Positions 45,683 through 53,931 of a stretch of 64,000 bases of DNA are shown here, piece after piece. Where the stretch lies: positions 1 through 64,000 of the forward strand of contig JAPLAO010000141.1 of the NCBI GenBank assembly GCA_026393245.1, given 5' to 3'. This stretch comes from Mycobacterium sp. GTDB taxonomy: Bacteria > Actinomycetota > Actinomycetes > Mycobacteriales > Mycobacteriaceae. Positions within the stretch are counted from its first letter, which is position 1. Every line of letters starts with the position of its first letter. The position numbers and the translations under genes are program-made. A model generated the notes under the pieces. The model made no database searches. It saw only the letters and a list, made by a program, of their open reading frames with translations, and was not told the DNA's origin.

Positions 45683-45964
45683 GTGAGGCTTGAGGGTGTG
45701 GCGGGTGTCGTTCTCGATGTGGTGTTCTGGGCGGTTCTCGCCTCGACGATCTACGCGTTCGTCAACGCGGCGACGCAACGGCAGGATGCCTATCCCGCGG
45801 CGGATAAATTGACCAAGCCGGCCTGGCTGGCGATCCTCGGTATCGCGGGGTTGCTGTCCTGGGTGCTCGGCGTCACCGGAATGGTCATCGCGGCGGTCGC
45901 CGCCGGTGTCTATCTGGTCGACGTGCGGCCCAAACTGCTTGAGGTACAGGGGAAGTCGCGCTGA
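45683..45964 (+). CDS. DUF2516 membrane protein (Rv0476 type)
   Basis: 93 residues from the GTG at 45683; the track entry (45335) is an hbhA shadow joined in frame. There are two to three membrane segments ([57 protein letters not shown]) separated by [16 protein letters not shown], the DUF2516 pattern. The function is unknown. It precedes the secreted gene below by 2 bases, so they form one unit. Confidence 0.82.
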   Translation: MRLEGVAGVVLDVVFWAVLASTIYAFVNAATQRQDAYPAADKLTKPAWLAILGIAGLLSWVLGVTGMVIAAVAAGVYLVDVRPKLLEVQGKSR

Positions 45965-45966
45965 CC

Positions 45967-46368
45967 ATGCGCGTCTTCCCGGTCACCGCGCTGTGTCTGG
46001 CGGTCGCGCTGGCACCCGTCGCGAGTGCCGATGCCGGCGTCCCGGCCTATATCGACCATGCCACCTGGGTGAGCTTCGGCGGCCTGTCCAGCCTGCGGAT
46101 CTACCCGACCGGGGTCGGTCGGCAGGTGGCTCGACAACTCGACAAGACGGCTGAGCAGGCCCAGCAGGCGTGGCTCGAGGTCCTGGCCGTGGCTCCGGAT
46201 GCGAACACGGCCGGAATGCGCTCCCAGTTCGTCTGCCACTGGAACTTCGCCGAACTCGCCGAGCCGGGCAAGACCAGCTGGAACCTTGAAGTCTGGCGGC
46301 CCGCCGTCGACGACAACACGATGGTGTTGTCCGGCTGCAATCCCGGCGGCGTCGAAGAGGCTTTTTAG
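45967..46368 (+). CDS. Secreted DUF2599 protein (Rv0477 type)
   Basis: 133 residues with a Sec signal peptide (MRVFPVTALCLAVALAPVASADA, cleavage after ASA). The mature domain has YIDHATWVSFGGLSSLRIYPT and two Cys (QFVCHWNFA and LSGCNPGG) that can pair. The family is found in mycobacterial exported proteins of unknown role. Its stop overlaps the convergent DUF2993 gene stop in TTAG. In M. tuberculosis deoC follows; it is absent here. Confidence 0.82.
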   Translation: MRVFPVTALCLAVALAPVASADAGVPAYIDHATWVSFGGLSSLRIYPTGVGRQVARQLDKTAEQAQQAWLEVLAVAPDANTAGMRSQFVCHWNFAELAEPGKTSWNLEVWRPAVDDNTMVLSGCNPGGVEEAF

Positions 46369-47204
46369 CCCACCCCGGCGAAGCAGGGATCCTGCTGGCC
46401 GTTGGGAATGGTCGCGTCGCGGGTGACGAACCGCGCCGTCACGCCGGTGTCGGTGACGGCGACGGTGTCGGCGTGGATGCCCATCGGCAGGTTCTTGGTC
46501 AGCGCGGTGGTGAATAAGTCCAGTGCGGGTTGCACACTCTCTCGCGGTAGCGTGAATCCAAGTCCGCTCACCTGCACCACCTCCAGAACCAGGCCGCCGT
46601 CGATGACCTGAGGTTTCACCGTTACTGCGCCCAGCGCGGCCTGGATTTCGAGGGTTCCGGCCGACGGATCGGTGCCCACGCCGCTCACCAGACCGCCCAG
46701 CAGTGGAATCACTCCCTGCGCGGTCTGTTGGATGCCCTCGGCGGACCATGTCACGTCGGCGTCGAGTGCGCCCAAGGTGCCCGCCGAATCGCCGGTCGGG
46801 TTGATCCGCACATCGTCGAGGCGCAGGTTGAGCTTCATGCCCTTGGCCTCGCGGATCTGGTTTCCGGCGGTCTCCACGGTCATATCGCGATAGGAGTGGG
46901 TGAAATGCTGAATCAGAAACGGTCGCAGTCCGAACGAAGCGCTCGCGCTGTCCTGCACCACACAACTGACTGCCTTGGCGACGATCGAGTTCGCCGTGTG
47001 GCGGACGTACAACTCCGCACCCAGCAGGCCGGCCAATGCCACCGCCGCCACGATGACGAGGATCAGGATCGTTGAGACCGGGTCGCGCCGCGACGGCTGC
47101 ACGGGCGGTTCGGGAAAAACCTGCGGGATCCACTGCGTGGGTGGTTCGGGGGGTGGGCCCTGCGGCGGTGGGCCGGGGGGTGGGCCCTGCGGCGGGTACG
47201 TCAC
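46365..47204 (-). CDS. DUF2993 (LmeA-like) membrane-anchored protein (Rv0479c type)
   Basis: 279 residues. A Pro/Gln-rich cytoplasmic head (MTYPPQGPPPGPPPQGPPP) is followed by one membrane segment (ILILVIVAAVALAGLLGAEL) and an exported domain with LRPFLIQHFTHSYRDMTVETAG and MKLNLRLDDVRI, the DUF2993 pattern. This fold resembles lipid-binding TULIP proteins; LmeA of this family acts in lipomannan elongation. A role in envelope lipids is inference. The GTG start overlaps the amidase stop by 4 bases. Confidence 0.8.
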   Translation of the reverse strand: MTYPPQGPPPGPPPQGPPPEPPTQWIPQVFPEPPVQPSRRDPVSTILILVIVAAVALAGLLGAELYVRHTANSIVAKAVSCVVQDSASASFGLRPFLIQHFTHSYRDMTVETAGNQIREAKGMKLNLRLDDVRINPTGDSAGTLGALDADVTWSAEGIQQTAQGVIPLLGGLVSGVGTDPSAGTLEIQAALGAVTVKPQVIDGGLVLEVVQVSGLGFTLPRESVQPALDLFTTALTKNLPMGIHADTVAVTDTGVTARFVTRDATIPNGQQDPCFAGVG

Positions 47205-48022
47205 CCGGGCGATTCTGCCCTATCCCGCTGTGCGAACTCTGAGCGGTTACGCAGGACGGGCAGGGTGTCCCGGATCGCTGGGATGGTGTCGACGTCGATA
47301 TCGCAGACCACGAGTTGCGGGTCGGGGCCGGCCGATTCGACCACCTCGCCCAGCGGCGATGCCACCAGGGAGCCCCCGACGCCGGTCGGCGCACTCGATG
47401 CCCTCGCCAACGCCGGGCCAGGGTAGGCCTGCCCGGCTGCGGCGATGAAACAGGTCGCGTCCAGTGCCCGGGCACGTGCGAGCAGTGTCCACTGATCCAG
47501 CTTGCCCGGGCCGGCGCCCCACGACGCGCTGACGGTGATGAGGCTCGCACCTCGGCCGGCCAGTTCGGTGTACAGGCCGGGGAAGCGAATGTCGTAGCAC
47601 AGCGTCACCCCGACTCCGACACCGTCGACGGTCACGACGACGGGCGTGCGGCCGGGCGCGACAGTCGCCGACTCGGCGAATCCGAAGGCGTCGTAAAGGT
47701 GGATCTTGTCGTAGCGGGCCTCGACGCCCGCTCCGGTGGCGAGCAGCGTGTTGGTGACCCGACCGTCGCCAGCCGGTGTGAACATTCCGGCGAACACCGT
47801 GATCCCGGCATCTCCGGCGATTCCGCGTACGGCGTCGGCCCACCGCCCGTCGATCGGTTCGGCGATCGGTGCCAGCGGAACCCCGAACCGGCACATCGTT
47901 GCCTCCGGGAATATCACCAATCGGGCTCCGGCGTCAGCCGCCCGCCGGGTGTAGTCGGCGACCAGTGTCAGGTTCGCGGCCGGATCGGTGCCCGACAGAA
48001 TCTGCGCGCACGCGATCCGCAT
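47201..48022 (-). CDS. Carbon-nitrogen hydrolase (nitrilase superfamily, Rv0480c type)
   Basis: 273 residues with the complete Glu-Lys-Cys triad: LVIFPEATMCRFG (Glu), RYDKIHLYDAFG (Lys) and VTLCYDIRFPGLY (Cys). It resembles Nit1/omega-amidase-like enzymes that hydrolyse deaminated glutathione or omega-amides; the substrate here is unknown. The ATG at 48022 has a TAGGCT box 7 bases upstream, so it is probably leaderless. It lies downstream of the damaged methyltransferase gene. Confidence 0.88.
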   Translation of the reverse strand: MRIACAQILSGTDPAANLTLVADYTRRAADAGARLVIFPEATMCRFGVPLAPIAEPIDGRWADAVRGIAGDAGITVFAGMFTPAGDGRVTNTLLATGAGVEARYDKIHLYDAFGFAESATVAPGRTPVVVTVDGVGVGVTLCYDIRFPGLYTELAGRGASLITVSASWGAGPGKLDQWTLLARARALDATCFIAAAGQAYPGPALARASSAPTGVGGSLVASPLGEVVESAGPDPQLVVCDIDVDTIPAIRDTLPVLRNRSEFAQRDRAESPG

Positions 48023-48029
48023 GCCGGTC

Positions 48030-48035
48030 AGCCTA
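48030..48035 (-). promoter_or_regulatory. -10 box TAGGCT for the amidase (leaderless)
   Basis: Minus-strand TAGGCT is followed by exactly 7 bases and the ATG at 48022. Confidence 0.6.
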
Positions 48036-48068
48036 ACTGCAGATCATCGCCTCAGATGTGGAGTGGAT

Positions 48069-48140
48069 CCACGGGTCAGTTGCGCGGCGGAGCCACGGGT
48101 CAGTTGCGCGGCGGAGCCACGGGTCAGTTGCGCGGCGGAG
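48069..48140 (-). repeat. 24-bp tandem repeat, 3 copies, carrying stop codons
   Basis: Three exact copies of a 24-base unit containing GGGTCAGTTGCGCGGCGG. On the minus strand each reads GCTCCGCCGCGCAACTGA, i.e. APPRN-stop. The first copy reached holds the ancestral stop (48124-48126) of the methyltransferase frame; the other two are noncoding copies of the gene end. Confidence 0.92.
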
Positions 48141-48199
48141 CCACGGTGGTCCACGGCACCGTCAGCACCGCATCGCGCAGGCTGCGCCGCTGCGCTTCC

Positions 48200-48245
48200 A
48201 CCGGCACACCGGCATCGATCAGACCGGCACACCGGCATCGATCAG
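48200..48245 (-). repeat. 23-bp tandem duplication that frameshifts the methyltransferase gene
   Basis: Two exact head-to-tail copies of a 23-base unit (containing CACACCGGCATCGATCAG). Because 23 is not a multiple of 3, the reading frame shifts and a TGA at 48221-48219 ends the protein. Removing one copy restores an open frame. Confidence 0.93.
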
Positions 48246-48983
48246 CGCTGACAGCATGGCCCGCCACCGCGCGCGCGGACCGAATACCGATTGGCCTGCC
48301 GCTGCTGCCCACGCGCGGTCGGCAGCGGTGAGCAACGTATGGATCGGTTGGCCCGGAACATTATGGTGGATAAGCACTTTCGGTAACCGCTCGGCGAGAT
48401 CCGACGGTGCGTCGATGGCACGCGGATCACACGCCAGCGTCAGACTCACCGGTCCGTCGCGGTCGAGTAATACCCAGCAGCAGCGCCGGCCCACCTCATC
48501 GCAGGTGCCGTCCAGGATCAGTCCGCCCGGAGCGAGTTGTGCCGCCATGGTCTGCCAGGCCTGGGCGACGGACTCCTGCGGATACTGCCGCAGCACATTG
48601 AACGCGCGGACCAGCACCGGTCGAAGGCCCGCCAACTCGAAACCGCCGAGTGCGAACTCCACGCCATCGGTGGCGGCGTCGCGGGCCGCGGCCACCCGTT
48701 CGGGGTCGATCTCGAGTCCGACGACGCGCACCGCCGGGACCACTCCGCGCAGCCGCGCGGCGAGTTCGAGTGTGGTCACCGGGACACGTCCGTATCCGAG
48801 GTCGACGACCACCGGCGCCTCCGTGGAGTGCAACGCTGCGCGCACCCGAGTCGAGTGCGTCAGCCACCGATCGGCCCGACGGAGCCGGTTAGCGCCGGTC
48901 GTGCCACGCGTCGGCACGCCAATCGGTGGAGTCGTGCCACGCGTCGGCACGCCAATCGGTGGAGTCGTGCCACGCGTCGGCAC
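48219..48983 (-). CDS. SAM-dependent methyltransferase, C-terminally truncated by a 23-bp duplication
   Basis: The SAM-binding signature is VVVDLGYGRVPVTTLELAARL with VVGLEIDPERV and the motif LRPVLVRAFNVLRQY; LAPGGLILDGTCDEVGRRC follows. The frame stops after LIDAGVPV. Deleting one 23-bp copy adds EAQRRSLRDAVLTVPW and 8 more residues, ending APPRN. The 5' end is a triplicated 33-bp unit (VPTRGTTPPIG), each with its own GTG, so starts at 48983, 48950 or 48917 are possible. It may still work, as the lost tail lies outside the SAM core. The substrate is unknown. Confidence 0.8.
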   Translation of the reverse strand: MPTRGTTPPIGVPTRGTTPPIGVPTRGTTGANRLRRADRWLTHSTRVRAALHSTEAPVVVDLGYGRVPVTTLELAARLRGVVPAVRVVGLEIDPERVAAARDAATDGVEFALGGFELAGLRPVLVRAFNVLRQYPQESVAQAWQTMAAQLAPGGLILDGTCDEVGRRCCWVLLDRDGPVSLTLACDPRAIDAPSDLAERLPKVLIHHNVPGQPIHTLLTAADRAWAAAAGQSVFGPRARWRAMLSALIDAGVPV

Positions 48984-48991
48984 GCCAATCG
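48901..48991 (-). repeat. 33-bp tandem repeat, nearly 3 copies, at the methyltransferase start
   Basis: Two full copies and a 25-base third copy of a unit containing GTGCCACGCGTCGGCAC. On the minus strand each copy begins GTG CCG ACG CGT, so copy number sets both the number of possible start codons and the length of the N-terminus (VPTRGTTPPIG). Confidence 0.92.
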
Positions 48992-49014
48992 TTGCGCCAA
49001 CGGGGTGCCCCGGG

Positions 49015-49530
49015 CTACCGATGACTGTCGATCCAGTCGGCGGTGAACTTGCCCTCGTTGGCGAACAGAATCCGCAGGCCGTTGGCGAGCAGTTGCTCGA
49101 TCTGGCCGCCGATAATGGGCACCCGCGCCTTGCACCGGGTCTCCAGCCGCATCTGGCTGCCGGTGGCGGTATCGGCCAGGACGTAGTCGCCGGTCACCTC
49201 GACCGGTGCCACGGGTACCTCGGCCCGATAGCGGCCGACGGCTCGGTTGGTGGCTTCACAGAATGGGTCGAAATGCTGCACCCGGATGATGGCGAAGGAC
49301 GCCGGGACCACGGTTCGGGCGATCGTCGGCAGGTCCTGGGCGCTCATGATGTGGGAGAACGAGACATCGGTTCCGCTGGCATCGGTGCTGAAGTGCGCGA
49401 TCTCGGTGCGGGCCCCGTTCTCCCGGTAGAAGTCGACGAGGTCGCGCCAGTAGTCGATACCGGTGAAGTTCCGGTACATCACCGCGGCCGACACGGCGAC
49501 GTCGACGTCGTAAACCATGCTGCGGGGCAT
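49015..49530 (-). CDS. DUF2505 protein A, SRPBCC-like (Rv0481c type)
   Basis: 171 residues, MPRSMVYDVDVAVSAAVMYRNF at the N-terminus and KFTADWIDSHR at the C-terminus. The START/SRPBCC-like fold binds hydrophobic ligands; no enzyme activity is known. A TACCGT box 6 bases upstream of the ATG suggests leaderless expression. It is the second of two tandem DUF2505 genes. Confidence 0.82.
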   Translation of the reverse strand: MPRSMVYDVDVAVSAAVMYRNFTGIDYWRDLVDFYRENGARTEIAHFSTDASGTDVSFSHIMSAQDLPTIARTVVPASFAIIRVQHFDPFCEATNRAVGRYRAEVPVAPVEVTGDYVLADTATGSQMRLETRCKARVPIIGGQIEQLLANGLRILFANEGKFTADWIDSHR

Positions 49531-49536
49531 GGTGTC

Positions 49537-49542
49537 ACGGTA
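49537..49542 (-). promoter_or_regulatory. -10 box TACCGT for DUF2505 protein A (leaderless)
   Basis: Minus-strand TACCGT is followed by 6 bases and the ATG at 49530. Confidence 0.5.
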
Positions 49543-49551
49543 CCGGTGGGT

Positions 49552-50058
49552 TCAGCGGTCCCCGTCGATCCAGTCGGTGGTAAAGCGTTGTTCGGCTCGG
49601 AGAAGTTCGATCAACTGGTTGCCGATGACGCTCTCCAACTTCCCGCCCACCAGTGGCACCCGCACCGCGACGTCGGCGTGAAAAGCCAAGCGGGCGCCAG
49701 TCCCCGAGGGTGTCAATTCGCCACGACCGGTCACCGAGACGGGGGCACCGGTGATGCTGCCGATGATGACGGCGTTGGCGATGCCGTCGAGCACCGGAGC
49801 CCACCTCTCCTCCCGCTGGATCACGAGGTCGCCGCGGTGGAACTGGGAGACCAGTGCGGGTAGCTGGCCGGCCCGCAGCACCTGGGTGGTCACCACGGTG
49901 ACACCGCCGTCGGCCCGGAGGTCGATCGAGTCCAGTCGTGCCTCGTCGGTGCCGGAGGCGGCCAGTCGGGCCAGCCAGTACTTCTTGTCACGTAAGACGC
50001 GGTGCACCTGCTCGACGTTGCAGTCGTAATCGGTGGCCATGTTGAGTGAACGCGGCAT
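49552..50058 (-). CDS. DUF2505 protein B, SRPBCC-like paralog
   Basis: The ATG at 50058 ([22 protein letters not shown]) gives 168 residues; the track's 293-residue version runs back through murB. It ends [11 protein letters not shown], closely like protein A (KFTADWIDSHR), so the pair arose by tandem duplication. The ligand is unknown. Its -10 box (TAGCCT, 8 bases before the ATG) overlaps the murB -10 box by 2 bases. Confidence 0.83.
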   Translation of the reverse strand: MPRSLNMATDYDCNVEQVHRVLRDKKYWLARLAASGTDEARLDSIDLRADGGVTVVTTQVLRAGQLPALVSQFHRGDLVIQREERWAPVLDGIANAVIIGSITGAPVSVTGRGELTPSGTGARLAFHADVAVRVPLVGGKLESVIGNQLIELLRAEQRFTTDWIDGDR

Positions 50059-50066
50059 AGCTGATG

Positions 50067-50076
50067 AGGCTACGTT
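50067..50076. promoter_or_regulatory. Overlapping divergent leaderless promoters, DUF2505 B and murB
   Basis: TAGCCT on the minus strand (50072-50067) and TACGTT on the plus strand (50071-50076) share the two bases TA. The murB GTG is 7 bases after its box; the DUF2505 ATG is 8 bases after its own. Both cannot be occupied at once. Confidence 0.65.
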
Positions 50077-50083
50077 AGCGAGC

Positions 50084-51133
50084 GTGGAGGATTTCGGCGG
50101 CGCGCAGGTCGCGGCGGATGTTCCGGTGGCCCCGCTGACCACACTGCGGGTCGGCCCGGTTGCGCGCCGCGTCATCACCTGCATTACGACCGAGCAGATC
50201 GTCACCACACTGCGCACACTCGACCGCCGCGACAGTGCCGTTCTGGTGCTCGGCGGCGGCTCCAACGTGGTAATCGCCGACACCCTGACCGACCTCACCG
50301 TGGTGCGGTTGGCAAGCTCCGAGGTCACCGTGGCGGCCGGGCTGCTGCGCGCCGAGGCCGGTGCCGATTGGGACGACGTCGTCCATACCTCGGTGACGGC
50401 CAATCTCGGTGGGCTGGAATGCCTTTCGGGCATTCCAGGCTCGACGGGTGCGACGCCGGTGCAGAACGTCGGCGCCTACGGAGTCGAGGTTGCCGACCGT
50501 CTGACGCGGGTGAAGCTGCTGGATAGGTCCACCGGCGACGTGCGCTGGGTCGCGGCAGCCGAACTGGCATTCGGCTACCGGCACAGCGTGCTGAAGAACT
50601 CCGCGGAGGCGATCGTGCTGGAGGTCGAGTTCGACCTCGATGAAACGGGCCGCTCGGCTCCGGTGCGGTACCCCGAACTCGCAGCCGCGCTCGGTGTGCC
50701 GGTCGGGGAGCGGACAGATCCGGGCAGGGTCCGTCAGACCGTCCTGGCACTGCGCGCAGCCAAGGGCATGGTGCTCGACGCCGCCGACCACGACACCTGG
50801 AGTGTGGGATCGTTCTTCACCAATCCGGTGGTCGACCCCGAGCGGTTCGAGGCTCTGCAGGCCTCCGCTGAGGGCCCGGTTCCGCACTACCCGGCGCTCG
50901 ACGGGGTGAAACTGGCGGCCGGCTGGCTGGTGGAACAGGCCGGATTCGGCAAGGGGTTTCCCGGCGCAGGGCCGTGCCGGTTGTCCACCAGACACGCGCT
51001 GGCGCTGACCAACCGCGGCGAGGCGACCACCGCCGACGTCCTGGCACTGGCGCGCGTCATCCGCGACGGTGTGCACGCCGCCTTCGGTGTGACCCTGGTG
51101 CCCGAACCAGTACTCGTCGGCTGCACGCTCTGA
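50084..51133 (+). CDS. murB: UDP-N-acetylenolpyruvoylglucosamine reductase MurB
   Basis: MurB reduces UDP-GlcNAc-enolpyruvate to UDP-MurNAc in peptidoglycan synthesis, using FAD and NADPH. The GTG at 50084 ([25 protein letters not shown]) gives 349 residues. FAD motifs are [10 protein letters not shown] and [24 protein letters not shown]; the catalytic Ser region is [11 protein letters not shown], and the C-terminal Glu is in LVPEPVLVG. Counterpart Rv0482. The leaderless -10 box selects this start over the track's 50033. Confidence 0.94.
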   Translation: MEDFGGAQVAADVPVAPLTTLRVGPVARRVITCITTEQIVTTLRTLDRRDSAVLVLGGGSNVVIADTLTDLTVVRLASSEVTVAAGLLRAEAGADWDDVVHTSVTANLGGLECLSGIPGSTGATPVQNVGAYGVEVADRLTRVKLLDRSTGDVRWVAAAELAFGYRHSVLKNSAEAIVLEVEFDLDETGRSAPVRYPELAAALGVPVGERTDPGRVRQTVLALRAAKGMVLDAADHDTWSVGSFFTNPVVDPERFEALQASAEGPVPHYPALDGVKLAAGWLVEQAGFGKGFPGAGPCRLSTRHALALTNRGEATTADVLALARVIRDGVHAAFGVTLVPEPVLVGCTL

Positions 51134-51152
51134 CGGGTGTAAAGATGGAGGG

Positions 51153-52490
51153 GTGCGGCAACCCCGGGACCTGACCGATCTGCCGGTCGCCGTCATGCCT
51201 CGGCGGGTGGCGGTTTTGTCGGTGCACACCTCACCGTTGGCCCAGCCCGGTACCGGCGACGCCGGCGGGATGAATGTCTACGTCCTGCAGAGCGCGCTGC
51301 ATATGGCGCGCCGCGGTGTCGAGGTCGAGATCTTCACCAGGGCGACGTCCTCTGCTGAACCGTCCGTGGTTTCGGTGGCGCCCGGCGTGTTGGTTCGGAA
51401 CGTCGCTGCGGGTCCGTTCGAAGGCCTCGACAAGTACGACCTGCCGACGCAACTGTGTGCGTTTACCGCGGGTGTATTACGCGCCGAAGCCAATCACGAA
51501 CCGGGGTATTACGACGTGGTGCACTCGCACTACTGGCTCTCCGGTCAGGTCGGCTGGCTGGCCCGCGATCGCTGGGCGGTGCCTCTGGTACACACCGCAC
51601 ATACCCTCGCTGCGGTGAAGAATGCCGCACTGGCCGATGGTGACGCCCCGGAACCGCCGCTGCGGGCGGTGGGTGAACAGCAGGTGGTCGACGAGGCGGA
51701 TCGTCTGATCGTCAACACCGAAGATGAAGCGCGCCAACTGGTTTCACTGCATCGTGCCGACCCGCGGCGCATCGATATCGTGCATCCGGGTGTCGATCTG
51801 CAGACGTTCAGCCCGGGTGACCGGGGTGCTGCGCGCGCCGCGCTGGGGCTCTCGGGCACGGAGCGGATCGTCGCGTTTGTCGGCCGTATCCAGCCGTTGA
51901 AAGCGCCGGATGTTTTGCTGCGCGCCGCCGCGCTGCTGCCCGGTGTTCGGGTGCTGGTCGTTGGCGGGCCGTCCGGCAGCGGGCTGGCAGCCCCCGACAC
52001 GCTGGTGCGGTTGGCGGCCGAACTCGGTATCGCCGACCGGGTGACCTTTTTACCCCCGCAGTCGCGCGAACAACTCGCCAACGTCTACCGGGCGGCCGAT
52101 CTGTTGGCGGTGCCCAGCTATTCGGAGTCCTTCGGCCTAGTCGCCGTGGAGGCCCAAGCCTGCGGCACCCCGGTGGTGGCAGCGGCGGTCGGTGGCCTGC
52201 CGGTGGCGGTGGCGGACGGCCGCAGTGGGACGTTGGTTCCCGGACACGATCCGCGACAGTGGGCCACCGCGATCGCCGGTGTGCTCGACGCCGACTCGGG
52301 TGCGTTGCGACGGGCGGCGATCGCCCACGCCGCGCTGTTCTCCTGGGATCACACCGTCGATCAACTCCTCGGCAGTTACGGACGGGCTATCGCCGATTAC
52401 GGCCGCACCCATCAGCGCAGCGACGCGCGCGATCTGTTGGCCCCGCGCACCCCGCGGCGCTGGAATAGACGAAGAGGAGTTCAGGCATGA
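51153..52490 (+). CDS. mshA: D-inositol-3-phosphate glycosyltransferase MshA
   Basis: MshA is the first enzyme of mycothiol synthesis, joining GlcNAc to inositol-3-phosphate. The 445-residue GT4 glycosyltransferase has [20 protein letters not shown] near the N-terminus, [18 protein letters not shown], and the nucleotide-sugar site [22 protein letters not shown]. The GTG at 51153 follows GGAGG almost directly; starts a few codons later are possible. Counterpart Rv0486. It follows murB directly here, where other genes including lprQ intervene in M. tuberculosis. Confidence 0.95.
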   Translation: MRQPRDLTDLPVAVMPRRVAVLSVHTSPLAQPGTGDAGGMNVYVLQSALHMARRGVEVEIFTRATSSAEPSVVSVAPGVLVRNVAAGPFEGLDKYDLPTQLCAFTAGVLRAEANHEPGYYDVVHSHYWLSGQVGWLARDRWAVPLVHTAHTLAAVKNAALADGDAPEPPLRAVGEQQVVDEADRLIVNTEDEARQLVSLHRADPRRIDIVHPGVDLQTFSPGDRGAARAALGLSGTERIVAFVGRIQPLKAPDVLLRAAALLPGVRVLVVGGPSGSGLAAPDTLVRLAAELGIADRVTFLPPQSREQLANVYRAADLLAVPSYSESFGLVAVEAQACGTPVVAAAVGGLPVAVADGRSGTLVPGHDPRQWATAIAGVLDADSGALRRAAIAHAALFSWDHTVDQLLGSYGRAIADYGRTHQRSDARDLLAPRTPRRWNRRRGVQA

Positions 52491-53065
52491 GCACCGACGG
52501 TCAGGCCCCGGCCAGGCGTGCCGAGGCGCGCGTGCGACAGATCATCGAGGACGCCCTCGTCGAACACGGGCTGGTCTACACCCGTCACGATGGTGCCCAC
52601 GGCGGGCTGCCCGGCCTGATCGTCGAGCTGCCCGGCGAACGCAAGCTGAGCACCAACACGCTGCTGAGCATTGGTGAGCATTCGGTGCGGGTGGAGGCCT
52701 TCGTCTGCCGCAAACCCGACGAGAACTTCGAGGGCGTCTACCGATTCCTGCTCAAGCGGAACCGGCGCCTCTACGGCGTCGCCTACACCCTGGACAACAT
52801 CGGCGATATCTACCTCATCGGCCGCATCGCGCTCGATGTGGTCAACCCCGACGAAATCGATCGCGTCCTCGGTCAGGTCCTCGAAGCGGTCAACAACGAT
52901 TTCAACACCCTGTTGGCACTCGGATTCGCCTCATCGATCCGCAAGGAGTGGGCCTGGCGGTTGGCCCGCGGCGAGTCGCTGAAGAACCTGAAGGCTTTCG
53001 AACACCTCATCGACGACGACGTGAACAACGATCCCAACGGCTTCCCGGGTCCGACCACGTCGTGA
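52487..53065 (+). CDS. YbjN-domain protein (Rv0487 type)
   Basis: 192 residues; the ATG overlaps the mshA stop (ATGA), so it is translationally coupled. The YbjN-like fold ([36 protein letters not shown]) resembles type III secretion chaperones and sensory proteins. The function is unknown, but the fixed position after mshA suggests a link with mycothiol or carbohydrate metabolism. Confidence 0.83.
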   Translation: MSTDGQAPARRAEARVRQIIEDALVEHGLVYTRHDGAHGGLPGLIVELPGERKLSTNTLLSIGEHSVRVEAFVCRKPDENFEGVYRFLLKRNRRLYGVAYTLDNIGDIYLIGRIALDVVNPDEIDRVLGQVLEAVNNDFNTLLALGFASSIRKEWAWRLARGESLKNLKAFEHLIDDDVNNDPNGFPGPTTS

Positions 53066-53078
53066 GACACTCACCTGC

Positions 53079-53825
53079 ATGGGTGAGTCCACGCTTATTC
53101 TGCTTCGCCACGGCCAGAGCCAGTGGAATGCGAGCAACCAGTTCACCGGATGGGTCGACGTCGACCTGACCGATCAGGGCCGGGCCGAGGCGGTGCGGGC
53201 CGGCGAGTTGATCGCCGCCGGCGACCGGCAGCCGGACGTGGTTTACACCTCGCTACTGCGCCGCGCGATCATCACCGCGCATCTGGCACTCGATGCCGCC
53301 GACCGGCTTTGGATTCCAGTTCAGCGCGACTGGCGGCTCAACGAACGGCACTACGGCGCCCTGCAGGGCTTGAACAAGGCCGAGACCAAGGCAAAATACG
53401 GCGACGAGCAGTTCATGATGTGGCGCCGCAGCTACGACACCCCGCCGCCATCGATCGAGAAGGGCAGCCGGTACAGCCAGGACGCCGACCCGCGCTACGC
53501 CGATATCGGTGGCGGCCCGCTCACCGAGTGTCTGGCCGACGTGGTGGCTCGGTTCGCGCCGTACTACGAACAGACCATCGCGCGCGACCTCAACGCCGGT
53601 AGGACGGTCCTGATCGTCGCGCACGGCAACTCGCTTCGGGCGTTGGTGAAATATCTCGACGGCATGTCGGACGAGGAGGTCGTCGGATTGAACATCCCGA
53701 CCGGGGTTCCGCTGCGCTACGACCTCGACGGTGCGGGCAGGCCGCTTATCATCGGCGGCACCTACCTCGACCCGGAGGCCGCTGCCGCCGGTGCCGCCGC
53801 GGTTGCCAAACAGGGCGCTAAGTAG
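53079..53825 (+). CDS. gpm1: 2,3-bisphosphoglycerate-dependent phosphoglycerate mutase
   Basis: This glycolytic/gluconeogenic enzyme interconverts 3- and 2-phosphoglycerate. The phosphohistidine motif is [22 protein letters not shown], with [22 protein letters not shown] and [18 protein letters not shown] supplying the other catalytic residues. 248 residues; the cofactor-dependent (dPGM) type. Counterpart Rv0489. It sits just upstream of senX3-regX3 as in other mycobacteria. Confidence 0.95.
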   Translation: MGESTLILLRHGQSQWNASNQFTGWVDVDLTDQGRAEAVRAGELIAAGDRQPDVVYTSLLRRAIITAHLALDAADRLWIPVQRDWRLNERHYGALQGLNKAETKAKYGDEQFMMWRRSYDTPPPSIEKGSRYSQDADPRYADIGGGPLTECLADVVARFAPYYEQTIARDLNAGRTVLIVAHGNSLRALVKYLDGMSDEEVVGLNIPTGVPLRYDLDGAGRPLIIGGTYLDPEAAAAGAAAVAKQGAK

Positions 53826-53919
53826 AACATCCGGTTAACATCCGTCGAACTCCTGTCCTGAAAATTGTGACGTTGTTCGATTCGGTCGCATGGTGTTTCC
53901 GTGACGTTCGCCCGATGCG

Positions 53920-53925
53920 TACGCT
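53920..53925 (+). promoter_or_regulatory. -10 box TACGCT for senX3 (leaderless)
   Basis: TACGCT is followed by 6 bases and the GTG at 53932. GTGACGTT occurs at 53867 and again at 53901 upstream; these copies could be regulator sites but match no RegX3 consensus I can state with confidence. Confidence 0.5.
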
Positions 53926-53931
53926 TTGGGC

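Noticed and set aside
48901-48991. Possible CRISPR-like array (33-bp repeats)
   Set aside because: The copies are directly adjacent with no spacers, and they code in frame for VPTRGTTPPIG.
53826-53919. RegX3 or PHO-box operator upstream of senX3
   Set aside because: GTGACGTT occurs twice, but spacing and sequence do not match a consensus I can state, so it is only mentioned under the promoter.
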